Shown here one piece after another: positions 29,288-40,469 of a DNA stretch of 64,000 nt. How positions within the stretch are numbered: the stretch's first letter is position 1; each line of letters begins with the position of its first letter. Source of the stretch: Brenneria izbisi (GTDB lineage: Bacteria > Pseudomonadota > Gammaproteobacteria > Enterobacterales > Enterobacteriaceae); contig NZ_JAMPJU010000006.1 in assembly GCF_025840185.1 (NCBI RefSeq), positions 62,001-126,000 of the forward strand, in the 5' to 3' direction. The notes beneath the pieces were generated by a model. That model was not told where the DNA came from. It saw only the letters and a list, made by a program, of their open reading frames with translations, and did not search any database. A program made the translations under genes and the position numbers.

Positions 29288-30721
29288 ATGCGGGTATTAC
29301 ACGTTTGTTCGGAGCTATTTCCATTATTGAAAACCGGCGGACTGGCTGATGTCACCGGGGCGTTGCCAGCGGCGCAGATTGCCGCGGGAATGGATGTCCG
29401 GGTGCTGTTGCCAGCGTTTCCCGATCTGAAAAAAGGGATTGCGAATACCCAGGTGGTGTGCGAACTGGACACGTTTGCCGGGCGAGTCACGTTGCTGTTC
29501 GGTCATTTTAACGGGGTCGACATTTATCTGATTGATGCGCCGGGTTTGTATGCCCGTGCGGGCAGCCCTTATCATGACCCGGCGCTATATGCCTATGCGG
29601 ATAACTACTTACGCTTTGCGTTGCTGGGGTGGGTGGGCTGCGAGTTGGCCTGCGGGCTCGATCATTACTGGCGCCCGGATGTCGTACACGCCCATGACTG
29701 GCATGCGGGGTTGACCTGCGCTTATCTGGCGGCGCGCCAGCGTCCGGCAAAATCGGTATTTACCGTGCACAATCTGGCCTATCAGGGGCTGTTTAACGCC
29801 CATCATATGGCGGAGATCCAGCTTCCGCCGTCATTCTTCCAGATTTATGGCCTGGAGTTCCACGGACAGATTTCCTATCTCAAAGCGGGGCTGTTTTACG
29901 CTGATCATGTCACCACCGTCAGCCCGACTTATGCGCATGAAATCACGCTGCCGGCTTATGGCTACGGCATGGAAGGCTTATTGCGAACCCGTGAAGAGGA
30001 AGGGCGGTTGTCCGGCATTCTCAACGGGGTGGACGATGCGATCTGGAACCCCGCGCATGATCATTTATTAACCAGCCACTACAATCGTGATGTGTTGGCC
30101 AATAAAGCGGAGAACAAACGGCACCTGCAAACATCGATGGGACTGAAAATCGATGATAAGGCGCCGGTGTTTGCCATCGTCAGCCGTCTGACCAGCCAGA
30201 AAGGGCTGGATATCGCCTTGAGCGCCGTACCGGATTTGCTGGAACAAGGCGGACAACTGGTGGTGTTGGGCGCGGGAGATGCCGATTTGCAGGAGGGATT
30301 TCTGGCCGCCGCCGCGAAGCATAATGGTCAGGTCGGCGTACAGATTGGTTATCACGAGGCGTTCTCGCACCGCATTATCGGCGGAGCGGATGTCATTATG
30401 GTGCCCAGCAGGTTTGAGCCTTGCGGGTTAACGCAGCTTTACGGATTGAAATACGGAACCTTGCCGTTAGTACGTTGCACTGGCGGGTTGGCTGATACTG
30501 TCTCGGACTGTTCGCTGGAAAATCTGGCGGACGGGTTGGCAAGTGGCTTTGTGTTTAATGACTGTAATGTGGGTTCGCTCTCCAGAGCGATTCGTCGTGT
30601 GTTTGTACTGTGGTCGCGTCCATCGCTGTGGCGTTATGTCCAACGTCAGGCGATGGCGATGGATTTCAGCTGGCAGGTAGCTGCTCAGGCCTATCGTGCG
30701 CTGTATCAACGCTTGTGGTGA
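29288..30721 (+). CDS. glgA: Glycogen synthase
   Basis: GT5 glycosyltransferase that extends alpha-1,4 glucan chains from ADP-glucose. The 477 residues equal E. coli GlgA. The N-terminal ADP-glucose-binding lysine is in [10 protein letters not shown], and the GT-B signatures [24 protein letters not shown] and [19 protein letters not shown] are intact. ATG 29288 gives [24 protein letters not shown] lies five bases upstream. Earlier in-frame codons to 29252 are open but not family-like. The gene ends immediately before glgP. Confidence 0.97.
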   Translation: MRVLHVCSELFPLLKTGGLADVTGALPAAQIAAGMDVRVLLPAFPDLKKGIANTQVVCELDTFAGRVTLLFGHFNGVDIYLIDAPGLYARAGSPYHDPALYAYADNYLRFALLGWVGCELACGLDHYWRPDVVHAHDWHAGLTCAYLAARQRPAKSVFTVHNLAYQGLFNAHHMAEIQLPPSFFQIYGLEFHGQISYLKAGLFYADHVTTVSPTYAHEITLPAYGYGMEGLLRTREEEGRLSGILNGVDDAIWNPAHDHLLTSHYNRDVLANKAENKRHLQTSMGLKIDDKAPVFAIVSRLTSQKGLDIALSAVPDLLEQGGQLVVLGAGDADLQEGFLAAAAKHNGQVGVQIGYHEAFSHRIIGGADVIMVPSRFEPCGLTQLYGLKYGTLPLVRCTGGLADTVSDCSLENLADGLASGFVFNDCNVGSLSRAIRRVFVLWSRPSLWRYVQRQAMAMDFSWQVAAQAYRALYQRLW

Positions 30722-30743
30722 CACTCTCTTGGGAATGAATACT

Positions 30744-33191
30744 ATGAACTCTCCATTTCTCTATACTTCACCAACGCTCAGCGTGGAAGCGCTGAAGCAT
30801 TCTATTGCTTACAAACTCATGTTTGCCGTGGGTAAAGATCCGTCCATCGCCACCCAGCGTGACTGGCTGAACGCCACGCTGCTGGCGGTGCGTGACCGCA
30901 TGGTGGAGCGGTGGCTGCGTTCCAATCGGGCGCAGCTTTCGCAGGATGTCCGTCAGGTTTACTACCTCTCTATGGAGTTTTTGCTGGGACGAACGCTGTC
31001 CAATGCGTTACTGGCGATGGGATTGTACGACGATCTGAAGGCCGCGCTGGATGATATGGGATTGGAATTGGACGATTTGTTGCAGGAAGAGACCGATCCC
31101 GGTTTGGGCAACGGTGGTTTGGGCCGACTGGCCGCCTGTTTTCTGGATTCGCTGGCGACTATGGCATTGCCGGGGCGCGGCTACGGTATTCGTTATGAAT
31201 ACGGCATGTTCAAGCAGAACATTGTGGACGGGCGACAGGCCGAATCGCCGGATTATTGGCTGGAATACGGCAATGCGTGGGAGTTTCCGCGTCACAGCAC
31301 GCGTTATAAAGTCCGTTTCGGCGGACGCGTGCAGTTGGAAGGGAGCAAAGCCCGCTGGCTGGAAACCGAAGAGGTGGTGGCATGCGCATACGATCAGATC
31401 ATTCCCGGTTTTGATACGGATGCGACCAATACGCTGCGGCTGTGGTCAGCGCAAGCCAGTAATGAAATCAATCTGGGTAAATTCAATCAGGGGGATTACT
31501 TCGCGGCGGTGGAAGATAAAAACCACTCGGAGAACGTGTCGCGCGTCTTGTATCCCGACGATTCAACCTATTCCGGGCGTGAGTTGCGTCTGCGACAGGA
31601 GTATTTTCTGGTTTCCGCGACAGTGCAGGACATTCTCAACCGTCACTGGATGATGCACAAAACCTACGATAATCTGGCGGAAAAATTTGCCATCCACCTG
31701 AACGATACCCACCCGGTGCTGGCTATCCCTGAGTTGATGCGGTTGCTGATCGACGAACATAAATTCAAGTGGCAGGACGCATGGGCAGTGGCGAGCAGCG
31801 TCTTCTCCTATACCAACCATACGTTGATGCAGGAAGCGCTGGAAACCTGGCCGGTGGATATGCTGGGCAAGATCCTGCCGCGTCATCTGCAATTGATTTT
31901 CGAGATTAACGAAAACTTTCTGGAATATGTGCAGCAGCAGGTCCCAGGGGATAATGACCTCCTGGCCCGCGTCTCCATCATTGAGGAAACCAATGGGCGC
32001 CGGGTTCGTATGGCTTGGCTGGCGGTGGTGGCCAGTCACAAGGTGAATGGCGTATCGGAACTGCATTCGGATCTGATGGTGCAGTCGCTGTTTGCCGATT
32101 TCGCCAAACTTTTCCCCAATCGCTTCTGCAACAAGACCAATGGCGTGACGCCGCGTCGCTGGCTGGCGCTGGCAAACCGTCCGCTGTCCAGGCTGCTGGA
32201 TGATACCATCGGACACAACTGGCGCACCGATTTGAGCCTGTTGAGCGAACTTAAGCAGCATATTGATTACCCTGCCTTTATTCAAAAAATCCGCCAGGTC
32301 AAACTGGAGAACAAAGCGCGTCTGGCGAGTTATATCGCCGAAAACCTGAACATTGTGGTGGACCCTGAAGCGCTGTTCGATGTACAGATCAAACGTATTC
32401 ATGAATACAAACGACAGTTACTCAACGTGTTGCACATCATCACGCTGTATAACCGCATCAAGGATGATCCCGACGTCGAGCGTGTGCCGCGCGTGGCGAT
32501 TTTCGCCGGGAAAGCGGCCTCCGCGTATTACATGGCGAAACACATTATCAATTTGATCAATGATGTCGCAACGCTGGTCAATAACGATCCGGCGCTGCAC
32601 GATCGGCTGAAAGTGGTGTTTATCCCGAACTATGGCGTGAGTCTGGCGCAGATCATTATTCCGGCGGCGGATCTTTCCGAGCAGATCTCGCTGGCGGGAA
32701 CCGAGGCGTCCGGTACCAGCAACATGAAGTTTGCGTTAAACGGCGCGCTGACCATCGGTACGCTGGATGGCGCCAATGTAGAAATGCTGGAACACGTCGG
32801 CGACGAAAATATGTTCATCTTCGGCAACACGGCGGATGAAGTGGAGGAACTGCGCAAAAACGGCTATAACCCGCGCCAGTTCTACGATAATGATGAAGAG
32901 TTGCACCGGGTGTTAACGCAGATTGCGACGGGATTATTCAGCCCGGACGATCCCAGACGTTACAGCGATCTGTTTGATTCACTGGTGAACTTTGGCGATT
33001 ACTATCAACTGCTGGCCGACTATCGCAGCTATGTCGATACGCAGGATCGGGTGGATGAGCTTTATCGCAACGAAGAAGAGTGGGCGCGCTGCACGGCGTA
33101 TAATATCGCCAATATGGGCTATTTTTCTTCCGATCGCACTATCGCTGAATACGCGCAGGAAATCTGGAATATCAAGCCGATACGGTTATAG
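30744..33191 (+). CDS. glgP: Glycogen phosphorylase
   Basis: GT35 phosphorylase that releases glucose-1-phosphate from glycogen ends. The 815 residues equal E. coli GlgP. The pyridoxal-phosphate lysine lies in [20 protein letters not shown], and [18 protein letters not shown] and NDTHPVL are intact family motifs. ATG 30744 ([19 protein letters not shown]) is the family start, with GGGA about nine bases upstream; an ATG three codons earlier is also open. Last gene of the operon; no good terminator follows before the palindrome at 33277-33310. Confidence 0.97.
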   Translation: MNSPFLYTSPTLSVEALKHSIAYKLMFAVGKDPSIATQRDWLNATLLAVRDRMVERWLRSNRAQLSQDVRQVYYLSMEFLLGRTLSNALLAMGLYDDLKAALDDMGLELDDLLQEETDPGLGNGGLGRLAACFLDSLATMALPGRGYGIRYEYGMFKQNIVDGRQAESPDYWLEYGNAWEFPRHSTRYKVRFGGRVQLEGSKARWLETEEVVACAYDQIIPGFDTDATNTLRLWSAQASNEINLGKFNQGDYFAAVEDKNHSENVSRVLYPDDSTYSGRELRLRQEYFLVSATVQDILNRHWMMHKTYDNLAEKFAIHLNDTHPVLAIPELMRLLIDEHKFKWQDAWAVASSVFSYTNHTLMQEALETWPVDMLGKILPRHLQLIFEINENFLEYVQQQVPGDNDLLARVSIIEETNGRRVRMAWLAVVASHKVNGVSELHSDLMVQSLFADFAKLFPNRFCNKTNGVTPRRWLALANRPLSRLLDDTIGHNWRTDLSLLSELKQHIDYPAFIQKIRQVKLENKARLASYIAENLNIVVDPEALFDVQIKRIHEYKRQLLNVLHIITLYNRIKDDPDVERVPRVAIFAGKAASAYYMAKHIINLINDVATLVNNDPALHDRLKVVFIPNYGVSLAQIIIPAADLSEQISLAGTEASGTSNMKFALNGALTIGTLDGANVEMLEHVGDENMFIFGNTADEVEELRKNGYNPRQFYDNDEELHRVLTQIATGLFSPDDPRRYSDLFDSLVNFGDYYQLLADYRSYVDTQDRVDELYRNEEEWARCTAYNIANMGYFSSDRTIAEYAQEIWNIKPIRL

Positions 33192-33276
33192 CGGCCCCGT
33201 TCCGCCAAAGCCGTAAGGTTATTTCCGCGCACCCAATAGCGCTGAACTTATCGACATCATTATCGGCAAATCTGTG

Positions 33277-34132
<856 letters not shown>

Positions 34133-34252
34133 TTAAGTTGATGCGTAATATATTACCCGTTCAACCGTTAATCATCATTTATTTTCCTGAGTGTGAAGCA
34201 TCTTCTGGATAAAGAAAAAGCAGCGACGGCGGATCACGCCGTAATCTCTTTC

Positions 34253-34452
34253 AGCGGGCCTTTTTGTTACCAGAACGCCTTTTGGGGGGGAAGTCCGACG
34301 CTTCCGCTATTAATTTCCTTCTGGTCACATCTCAGTAAAGACAACAATGCCGGCGCAATGGTTATTCCCGCCAGACCTTTGCCTGAAACACGCAGGAACT
34401 CCAATCTTGTTAATCGCAGATCCAGTAAAGGACGTTCAACCTGATTAGGCAT
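34253..34452 (-). pseudogene. ydhY: YdhY ferredoxin-like protein remnant
   Basis: A minus-strand frame of 61 codons starts MPNQVERPLLDLRLTRLEFL, then RVSGKGLAGITIAPALLSLL, the Tat-like N-terminus of the four-cluster ferredoxin YdhY. At a run of seven C (minus strand; G at 34284-34290) the frame is lost, and homology resumes in another frame as PKGVLVTKR before ending. All the [4Fe-4S] cysteine motifs are missing. It lies upstream of the ydhV remnant in the same orientation, the order ydhY-ydhV of the intact operon. Confidence 0.85.
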
Positions 34453-35123
34453 TTAATGCTCATCTCCCGCAAAATGAGTAGGGAAGTACGCCCATAGCAA
34501 AATGGGTAAAGACAAGTACGATAGAAAATAAGTGGCAGCCAGTGTTAAAATCGTTATAGAAAAAATAAATAATGGTGATGTTATTCTCAGTGATTATGTT
34601 TACCAATGCTATTGGTTAGCACTCTATTAACTATATTTATAGTGTGATTAATGTGCCTTTTATTCTGTGATTGGCATCTTAGGGATTATTATTTTGAGTA
34701 TTTTTGTTGGTATTGATTTTTATTCGCTATATTTATTATTCTGACTTTTAATCCACTTAAAGGGTAAATAATAAAATATCACCAGTAGCGTGAAATAAGA
34801 CCAATGACCGTTGATCATGACGATTATTTTCAAAGGCGAGGTTGCAGGCTAAAAAGAGAGGTAAATAATCTATTTTTTGATTTATTACGGAATGGCAGAA
34901 TATAAAAGAGATGAAGAAAATGATTTAAATATTAATTCAGCGGCATATTGCCGGTTAAATAAGGATAGACGGCATAGCGCGGGCAAGCCGAACAGAGACG
35001 CGGGGGATCTTTCTGATACGAAAATGTTACTTCCAGGTAGCGGTTCGTTTTTTTGAGCGGTATCGCCGCCGTGAGGCCCGCGCTCATCGCGGGCCTTAAA
35101 ACATCGGCTGACTACCGGCAGAG
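34453..35123. other. AT-rich gap between the ydhY relic and glpD
   Basis: About 670 bases, very AT-rich from 34480 to 34950, with no credible gene. The only structure I see is a hairpin at 35074-35096 (AGGCCCGCG/CGCGGGCCT, 5-base loop) just after the glpD stop. It may end glpD transcription but lacks a U-tract. The region is probably what remains of the ydh operon promoter and decayed flanks. Confidence 0.55.
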
Positions 35124-36623
35124 TTAGCTGACGCGGGCTGCCTGATGGCGGTAGGTATCCAGCCACGCGCTGACGCGCTGTTTCTGCTCTTCACTCAGCA
35201 GCATGCCCAGTTTGGTTCGCCGCCAGATGACATCATCCAGGGAAATGGCCCACTCTTTCTCCGCCAGATAACGCAATTCCGCTTCATACAGGTCATGACC
35301 GAAGTTTTCCCCCAAATCGCCGAGCCCTTTGGCGTTAGCCAGGATCAATTCGCTGTTGGCACCGTATGTGCGGCTATAGCGTCGCGCCAGCGCTTCCGGC
35401 ACGTTAAAGCGACGGCGCAGCGCGGCGGCGTAATCGTCACGCGTACCGGCGATATCCCCGCCGGGCAACACCGCATTCTGGGTCCAGGCTTTGCCCGCTT
35501 GCGGATAATATTTTTGCAACTTGTCCAGCGCATGTTCCGCCAGCTTGCGATAGGTGGTCAATTTGCCGCCAAACACGGAAAGCAGAGGCGCCTGACCGTT
35601 GTCATCGTCTACTGACAGCGTGTAATCGCGAGTGATGGCCTGTGGAGAATCCGATTCATCATCACATAGCGGACGCACGCCGGAATAGGTCCAGACGATA
35701 TCTTCACGGGCTAGCGGTTTCCTGAAGTGATCGTTATACACATCCAGCAGATAGCTGATTTCGTTATCATCGATCTCTACGTTATGCGGATCGCCATGAT
35801 ATTCCACATCGGTAGTGCCGATGATCGAGAACGCATCCTGCCACGGGATGACAAACACGATACGGTGATCTTTATTTTGCAGAATATAAGCCTGAGGCTG
35901 GGCGTGGACTCTTGGCACCACAATGTGGCTGCCTTTGATAAGGCGAATACCATAGGGTGATTTCAACTGTAAACCATCGTCGAAGAATTGTTTCACCCAG
36001 GGACCGGTGGCGTTGACCAGTCCTTTAGCGCGCCAGGTGAATGTCTCACCGCTGAGCGAGTCAACGGCTTGCACCACCCACAGACCTTGCTCGCGGCGTG
36101 CGCTAACCACCTTCGTGCGGGTGCGCACTTCGCCGCCGCGTTTTACGACTTCCTGCGCATTCAGCACCACCAGCCGCGCATCGTCCACCCAGCAGTCCGA
36201 ATACTCGAAACCGCGCGTCAGTTCGGGTTTCAGCACCGAGTCCGCACCGAATTTTAATCCCTTGCTGGCGGGCAGACTGACCCGCTTACCAATATTGTCA
36301 TACATAAAAAGACCGATGCGGATCATCCAGGCCGGACGCAGATGCGGCTGGTGCGGGAGACGAAAGCGCATCGGGAAGATGATGTGAGGCGCCATTCTGA
36401 GCAGCGTTTCACGTTCGGACAGCGCCTCGCTGACCAGCCGGAATTCATAGTGTTCAAGGTAGCGCAAACCGCCATGAATCAATTTAGAACTGGCGGAAGA
36501 AGTCGCGCTGGCCAGATCCTGCGCTTCCAGCAGCAGAACAGATAATCCACGCCCGGCGGCATCCGCGGCGATGCCCGCACCGTTAATCCCGCCGCCGATC
36601 ACAATCAGATCTTGGGTTTCCAC
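35124..36623 (-). CDS. glpD: Aerobic glycerol-3-phosphate dehydrogenase
   Basis: Peripheral inner-membrane flavoenzyme that oxidises glycerol-3-phosphate and reduces ubiquinone. The 499 residues (E. coli 501) begin at a GTG with a strong GGAGGA upstream: VETQDLIVIGGGINGAGIAADA, the FAD fold. Substrate and flavin signatures ATSSASSKLIHGGLRYLE, GTTDVEYHGDP and YSGVRPLCDDESDSPQAI are intact. A longer frame upstream to 36671 is not family-like. A GlpR operator lies about 30 bases before the start. In E. coli glpEGR is divergent right behind; here that side holds foreign-looking cargo. Confidence 0.97.
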   Translation of the reverse strand: METQDLIVIGGGINGAGIAADAAGRGLSVLLLEAQDLASATSSASSKLIHGGLRYLEHYEFRLVSEALSERETLLRMAPHIIFPMRFRLPHQPHLRPAWMIRIGLFMYDNIGKRVSLPASKGLKFGADSVLKPELTRGFEYSDCWVDDARLVVLNAQEVVKRGGEVRTRTKVVSARREQGLWVVQAVDSLSGETFTWRAKGLVNATGPWVKQFFDDGLQLKSPYGIRLIKGSHIVVPRVHAQPQAYILQNKDHRIVFVIPWQDAFSIIGTTDVEYHGDPHNVEIDDNEISYLLDVYNDHFRKPLAREDIVWTYSGVRPLCDDESDSPQAITRDYTLSVDDDNGQAPLLSVFGGKLTTYRKLAEHALDKLQKYYPQAGKAWTQNAVLPGGDIAGTRDDYAAALRRRFNVPEALARRYSRTYGANSELILANAKGLGDLGENFGHDLYEAELRYLAEKEWAISLDDVIWRRTKLGMLLSEEQKQRVSAWLDTYRHQAARVS

Positions 36624-36652
36624 GTTTCTTCCTCCACCGTAAAAATAAATTA

Positions 36653-36672
36653 AATGCTCGTTTTCGAGCATA
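36653..36672. promoter_or_regulatory. GlpR operator of glpD
   Basis: AAATGCTCGTTTTCGAGCATA contains the perfect palindrome ATGCTCG-TTTT-CGAGCAT and matches the GlpR consensus at about 18 of 20 positions. Its place just ahead of the glpD start predicts repression in the absence of glycerol-3-phosphate. Confidence 0.8.
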
Positions 36673-36727
36673 TTCTAATCGAAAACAAACAATTCAGCCA
36701 ATGCTTAACCAAATAAAAACATTTATG

Positions 36728-36743
36728 CGTGATGTAGATAACA
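36728..36743. promoter_or_regulatory. candidate CRP site upstream of glpD
   Basis: CGTGATGTAGATAACA fits TGTGA-N6-TCACA at eight of ten core bases. It is about 105 bases from the glpD start and could activate glpD, which is CRP-dependent in E. coli. Confidence 0.4.
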
Positions 36744-37236
36744 ATTTTGCGAAGGGTATCTTTGCAAGGATTGTCGATAACAGAAGAAAGTGTGTTAGCG
36801 CCGTGCCGTCATCAGTCAAATCACCGCTGGATGGCGGCTGAAACTGCCTTTCCGGGTCGTTGTCTGCGCACCGAGTTCAAATTTCTCGGCAACCAATAGC
36901 TTATCAGAGCCACTCACCAGTGAAGCGCCCTGATAGTCCCGTAAAACCTATTGAATATATAGGGATAAACTATTTCGAATAAATCATTGTTAACTTAAAT
37001 TTTAATGGTATAACAAATGGCGGCGTCTATATATTTATAATATTCTGAGTTTATTATGAACAGGCGCATTAGTTGTTTTTTAACGATCGCTGATAATGTT
37101 TTTATTATCGACCAAAACCTGTTGTTTAATATAACTTCTGTAGAATTATTCTCTGTAACGAATAATCTTTAATTAATTGAAATTATTAGATTATTTTCCT
37201 AATTGGATATAACCAATATAAGTTTTTTGACTGATC
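36744..37236. other. intergenic gap upstream of the GGDEF-EAL gene
   Basis: Nearly 500 bases without a gene. The first half is mixed composition with small hairpin-forming repeats (for example CCGAG near 36871 with CTCGG near 36889); the second half (from 36940) is very AT-rich. It should contain the promoter of the GGDEF-EAL operon, but no clear promoter or operator can be named. This is where glpEGR would begin in E. coli. Confidence 0.5.
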
Positions 37237-39459
37237 ATGCCACGAATTCGATTAAATAAGGAAGTAGCGGACATAAAGGATGACGGTGAGCCGCCTGCGC
37301 GGGGCCTGCGGTTTGGGTATGGTTCAATCCTGGGTAAAGTCACATTATTTATTGTCATCGGCATTGTTTTTTCTTATGCCATCGGCGCGGCGGCGGGCTG
37401 GATGATCGTGGACAGAAGCTCGCAGGAACAGTGGCACCGTCAGGCGAAAATGAACGCCCATATCACCAGTTATATTATTCGCAGCATTTACACCTCGATT
37501 GCGGTGGATATGAACGAGATGGGGCAGATTACCGGGATCGTGACCGATCGTTTTCCGGGCGATGACGAATACATCCTTGAGACGGGGTTTAGCCCCGCCG
37601 ATGTTCTGGCGCTGGCGGCAACCCAGACGCGCAATGATGTCTGGCTGTTCCGTTATGCCGAAGACACAGGGTTTATCAGTATCGCCAATGCGGACGGCGT
37701 TGCCGGCGGCATCATGCTCGAATCCGAATACGGGAAAGCCATCACGCCGCAGGCGTTGCAGAATGTGTTCTCCGGCTTTATCCGCCTTGAGCGGCAGGTG
37801 TACTTTGCCAGTATTCTTCCGGTCGTCACACCCTCCGGCACGATGCTTGGCGCCATTGTGAGCAGCATCGGCGGGAAATCGGATCTGTATAAAACCCACA
37901 ATACGCTACTGCGTAATTCTTTGCTGGCGTTGTTTGCGATTTTGATCGCCACCAGCCTTATCGTTATTTTCCCCGTGAGACAATTTTTCTATTCGGTTCC
38001 GGTGCTGATTCAGGCGTTGGCCCGTATCGCACAGGATAACACCGGCAACGTCACGCCTTTTCTGGATCGCAGTGATGAAATTGGTCGCCTGGCGGCGGCG
38101 ATCGAAAAGCTGAGGCAGGCGGTGGTGGAGCGGGAATATCTGCAACAGGTAAAGGAAACAGCGCAAAGAATGGAATATATGGCGCACCACGACTCGCTGA
38201 CCGGTTTGCCGAACCGCACCTTTTTCAGTCTGGCGCTGGATACCGCCATCGCGAAACTGATGTCGAAGGGCGTGCATTTTAATCTGATGTTGCTCGATCT
38301 CGACCGCTTTAAAGCGGTCAATGATACGTTCGGACATGCGGCTGGCGATGAACTGCTGAGCACCGTAAGCTCACGCATCACAGTGTTGCTTGGCAGCGAT
38401 GATATTATCGCCAGACTGGGAGGGGATGAGTTCGCCGTGATCCAGTCGGTACGGCGCAACCAGGTGCTGGAAGCGCGCCAACTGGCCGAACAGATTATCA
38501 AAGAGATTTCCTTGCCGTTTTATTACGCTGGCAATGAACTGCGTGTTGGAATCAGTATTGGCATCGCCTGCGCGCCGTTATATGGCGATACCGCTCATGT
38601 TCTGATGGAGAATGCCGATCTCGCCCTCTATACCTCTAAAAATAACGGACGCGGGAATTACCACTTTTTTGAATGCGGCATGACCATGCCTCATTTACGC
38701 AGCCATCTCTATGAGTGGGATATCGAGGGTGGGATCGAACGCGATGAATTTGAACTTTATTACCAGCCGCAGTGCCTTGCCGACCGTACCATCGTCGGTT
38801 ATGAAGCATTGGTTCGCTGGCGTCATCCCGAACATGGATTACTAAAGCCGGATGCGTTTATCACTCTGGCGGAAAAATCCGGGCTGATCGTCATGCTGGG
38901 CGAATGGATTATCCGGCGTGCCTGCGTTGACGCCGCACTGTATATGGATGACCAGTTTGTGTCGGTGAACGTCTCGATGGTTCAGCTTAATCGCGCCGGG
39001 CTGACAGCGATTATTGAGCATGCATTGGCGGAAAGCGGCTTGCCGCCTTCCCGTCTGGAGATTGAAGTGACGGAATCCGTGATGCTGGATCGGCAGATCG
39101 CTCTGCCGGTGTTGCAGGCGATCCGCGAACTGGGGATCGGCGTCGCGCTGGATGATTTGGGAACAGGTTATGCCTCGCTGAATTGTCTGACGGACTTTCC
39201 GTTTACCCGAGTGAAGCTGGATCAAGAACTGATAGCGGGTCTGACCGAGCGTGACGCCAACCGGATTATCGTCAGTACGATTATCGGGCTGGTGCAGCGC
39301 CTGGGAATGGAAGCCGCGGCGGAAGGGGTGAAAACCGAGCAGCAACAGCAATGGCTAATCAACGCCGGGTGCCAGTATATGCAAGGCGAGCTTTTCGGCG
39401 ACGCGCAACCCATTACCCGTATTGCGACACCGCGTGATGTGCGCGCTATTCAGAGTTGA
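37237..39459 (+). CDS. Membrane GGDEF-EAL protein with periplasmic sensor domain
   Basis: A 740-residue c-di-GMP enzyme. Two membrane helices (about residues 33-57 and 227-246) enclose a periplasmic domain of about 170 residues with no family I recognise; a HAMP-like linker follows. The cyclase motif is canonical (RLGGDEF, 393-399), but the I-site arginine position holds Gly386, so product inhibition is unlikely. The EAL domain keeps Glu523 (YEALVRW), Asn578, Glu610/613, Asp639-640 (DDLGTG), Lys660 (KLD), Glu696 (AEGVKT) and Gln716, so phosphodiesterase activity is plausible. It leads an operon with two solute-binding proteins, with a 40-base gap to the first. Confidence 0.93.
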   Translation: MPRIRLNKEVADIKDDGEPPARGLRFGYGSILGKVTLFIVIGIVFSYAIGAAAGWMIVDRSSQEQWHRQAKMNAHITSYIIRSIYTSIAVDMNEMGQITGIVTDRFPGDDEYILETGFSPADVLALAATQTRNDVWLFRYAEDTGFISIANADGVAGGIMLESEYGKAITPQALQNVFSGFIRLERQVYFASILPVVTPSGTMLGAIVSSIGGKSDLYKTHNTLLRNSLLALFAILIATSLIVIFPVRQFFYSVPVLIQALARIAQDNTGNVTPFLDRSDEIGRLAAAIEKLRQAVVEREYLQQVKETAQRMEYMAHHDSLTGLPNRTFFSLALDTAIAKLMSKGVHFNLMLLDLDRFKAVNDTFGHAAGDELLSTVSSRITVLLGSDDIIARLGGDEFAVIQSVRRNQVLEARQLAEQIIKEISLPFYYAGNELRVGISIGIACAPLYGDTAHVLMENADLALYTSKNNGRGNYHFFECGMTMPHLRSHLYEWDIEGGIERDEFELYYQPQCLADRTIVGYEALVRWRHPEHGLLKPDAFITLAEKSGLIVMLGEWIIRRACVDAALYMDDQFVSVNVSMVQLNRAGLTAIIEHALAESGLPPSRLEIEVTESVMLDRQIALPVLQAIRELGIGVALDDLGTGYASLNCLTDFPFTRVKLDQELIAGLTERDANRIIVSTIIGLVQRLGMEAAAEGVKTEQQQQWLINAGCQYMQGELFGDAQPITRIATPRDVRAIQS

Positions 39460-39480
39460 ACCATCCAGAGTTGAACCATC
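39451..39480 (+). repeat. perfect 15-bp tandem duplication spanning a stop codon
   Basis: CAGAGTTGAACCATC is repeated exactly at 39451-39465 and 39466-39480. The first copy contains the TGA that ends the GGDEF-EAL gene; the second lies in the 40-base gap before the next gene. Confidence 0.95.
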
Positions 39481-39499
39481 GGGGGCGGGCAGGGAGAAT

Positions 39500-40456
39500 A
39501 TGCAGAGACAAAAAACGGGGTGTCCCGATGTGGGCGCGGCGTGGTATCGCCGTTGGCGCACTGTTATCAGGGCCGGCGCGATGATCGCGGTCATCTCTTT
39601 GCTGCCCTGGCAACCAGGCAGCGCGGCGATCCCGCCAGACAGCGCGCTGGCGACCATTACGGCCACCAAAACGATAAAGCTCGGACACCGCGCCGACGAA
39701 TTGCCTTTTTCTTATGTGGTGGACGACAAGGTGGTGGGGTATTCGGTCGATCTCTGTTTACGGATTGTTGATGAGGTCAAAACGTATCTGAAACTTGATG
39801 AGATCCATGTCGAGTTCGTCCCGGTGTCGACCGCGACCCGTTTTCCCCTTATCAGAAACAAAGGGATCGATCTTGAATGCGCGGCGACCACCAACAACGC
39901 CGAACGGCGCAAAATAGCCGAGTTTTCCTTTCCTCATTTTGTGACGGCGACGCGTTTTGTGGCGAAAAAAAGCACGGGGATAAACCGTATTGGCGATTTG
40001 GCCGGACGCAGCGTGTCGGCGGTGAGCGGGACGATTAACGTCGGGCAACTGATCGCTACGAATCTCCATAGGAAACTCAATATTTCCGTCGTGTTGAAAA
40101 AAACCAATGAGGAAGCGTTTGTACAGGTGGCGAACGGCAAAGCCTCGGCGTTTGTGATGGATGATATTTTGCTGGCCGGATTAATCGCGTCTTCGCCCAA
40201 CCCTGATGATTTTGTGATTTCAGAAGAGGCGTTAAGTCGGCCTGAGCCCTATGGTATTTTAATCCCGCCGGGCGATCTGGCTTTCAAAGAGGTGGTGAAC
40301 ACCGCGTTGCGCGCTATTTTTACCAGCGGCGAAATTAATGACATCTACGCTAAATGGTTTTTGGCTCCCCTCCCGCCACAGGGCATAAACCTGAATTTCC
40401 CGATGCCGTCGCACCTTAAACCTTTTTTCACCGAGCCGACAGCGTATCTGGACTAA
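39500..40456 (+). CDS. Periplasmic solute-binding protein, family 3 (orphan) I
   Basis: A 318-residue extracellular solute-binding protein of the amino-acid type (SBP_bac_3, GltI/AatJ-like). A long basic N-region followed by a hydrophobic stretch (VIRAGAMIAVISLLPW) ending GSAA forms the signal peptide. The mature part shows IKLGHRADELPFSYV, GYSVDLCLRIVDEV, the anion/amine-binding stretch DLECAATTNNAERR, and SAFVMDDILL. ATG 39500 has GGGAGA upstream; longer starts run into the duplicated region. No ABC permease or ATPase is near. It is homologous to the next gene, indicating tandem duplication and divergence. Confidence 0.88.
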   Translation: MQRQKTGCPDVGAAWYRRWRTVIRAGAMIAVISLLPWQPGSAAIPPDSALATITATKTIKLGHRADELPFSYVVDDKVVGYSVDLCLRIVDEVKTYLKLDEIHVEFVPVSTATRFPLIRNKGIDLECAATTNNAERRKIAEFSFPHFVTATRFVAKKSTGINRIGDLAGRSVSAVSGTINVGQLIATNLHRKLNISVVLKKTNEEAFVQVANGKASAFVMDDILLAGLIASSPNPDDFVISEEALSRPEPYGILIPPGDLAFKEVVNTALRAIFTSGEINDIYAKWFLAPLPPQGINLNFPMPSHLKPFFTEPTAYLD

Positions 40457-40469
40457 AGGAGAATGACGT

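Noticed and set aside
34193-34444. 83-codon plus-strand frame between glgP and glpD
   Set aside because: It is the antisense of the ydhY remnant, which explains the sequence better.
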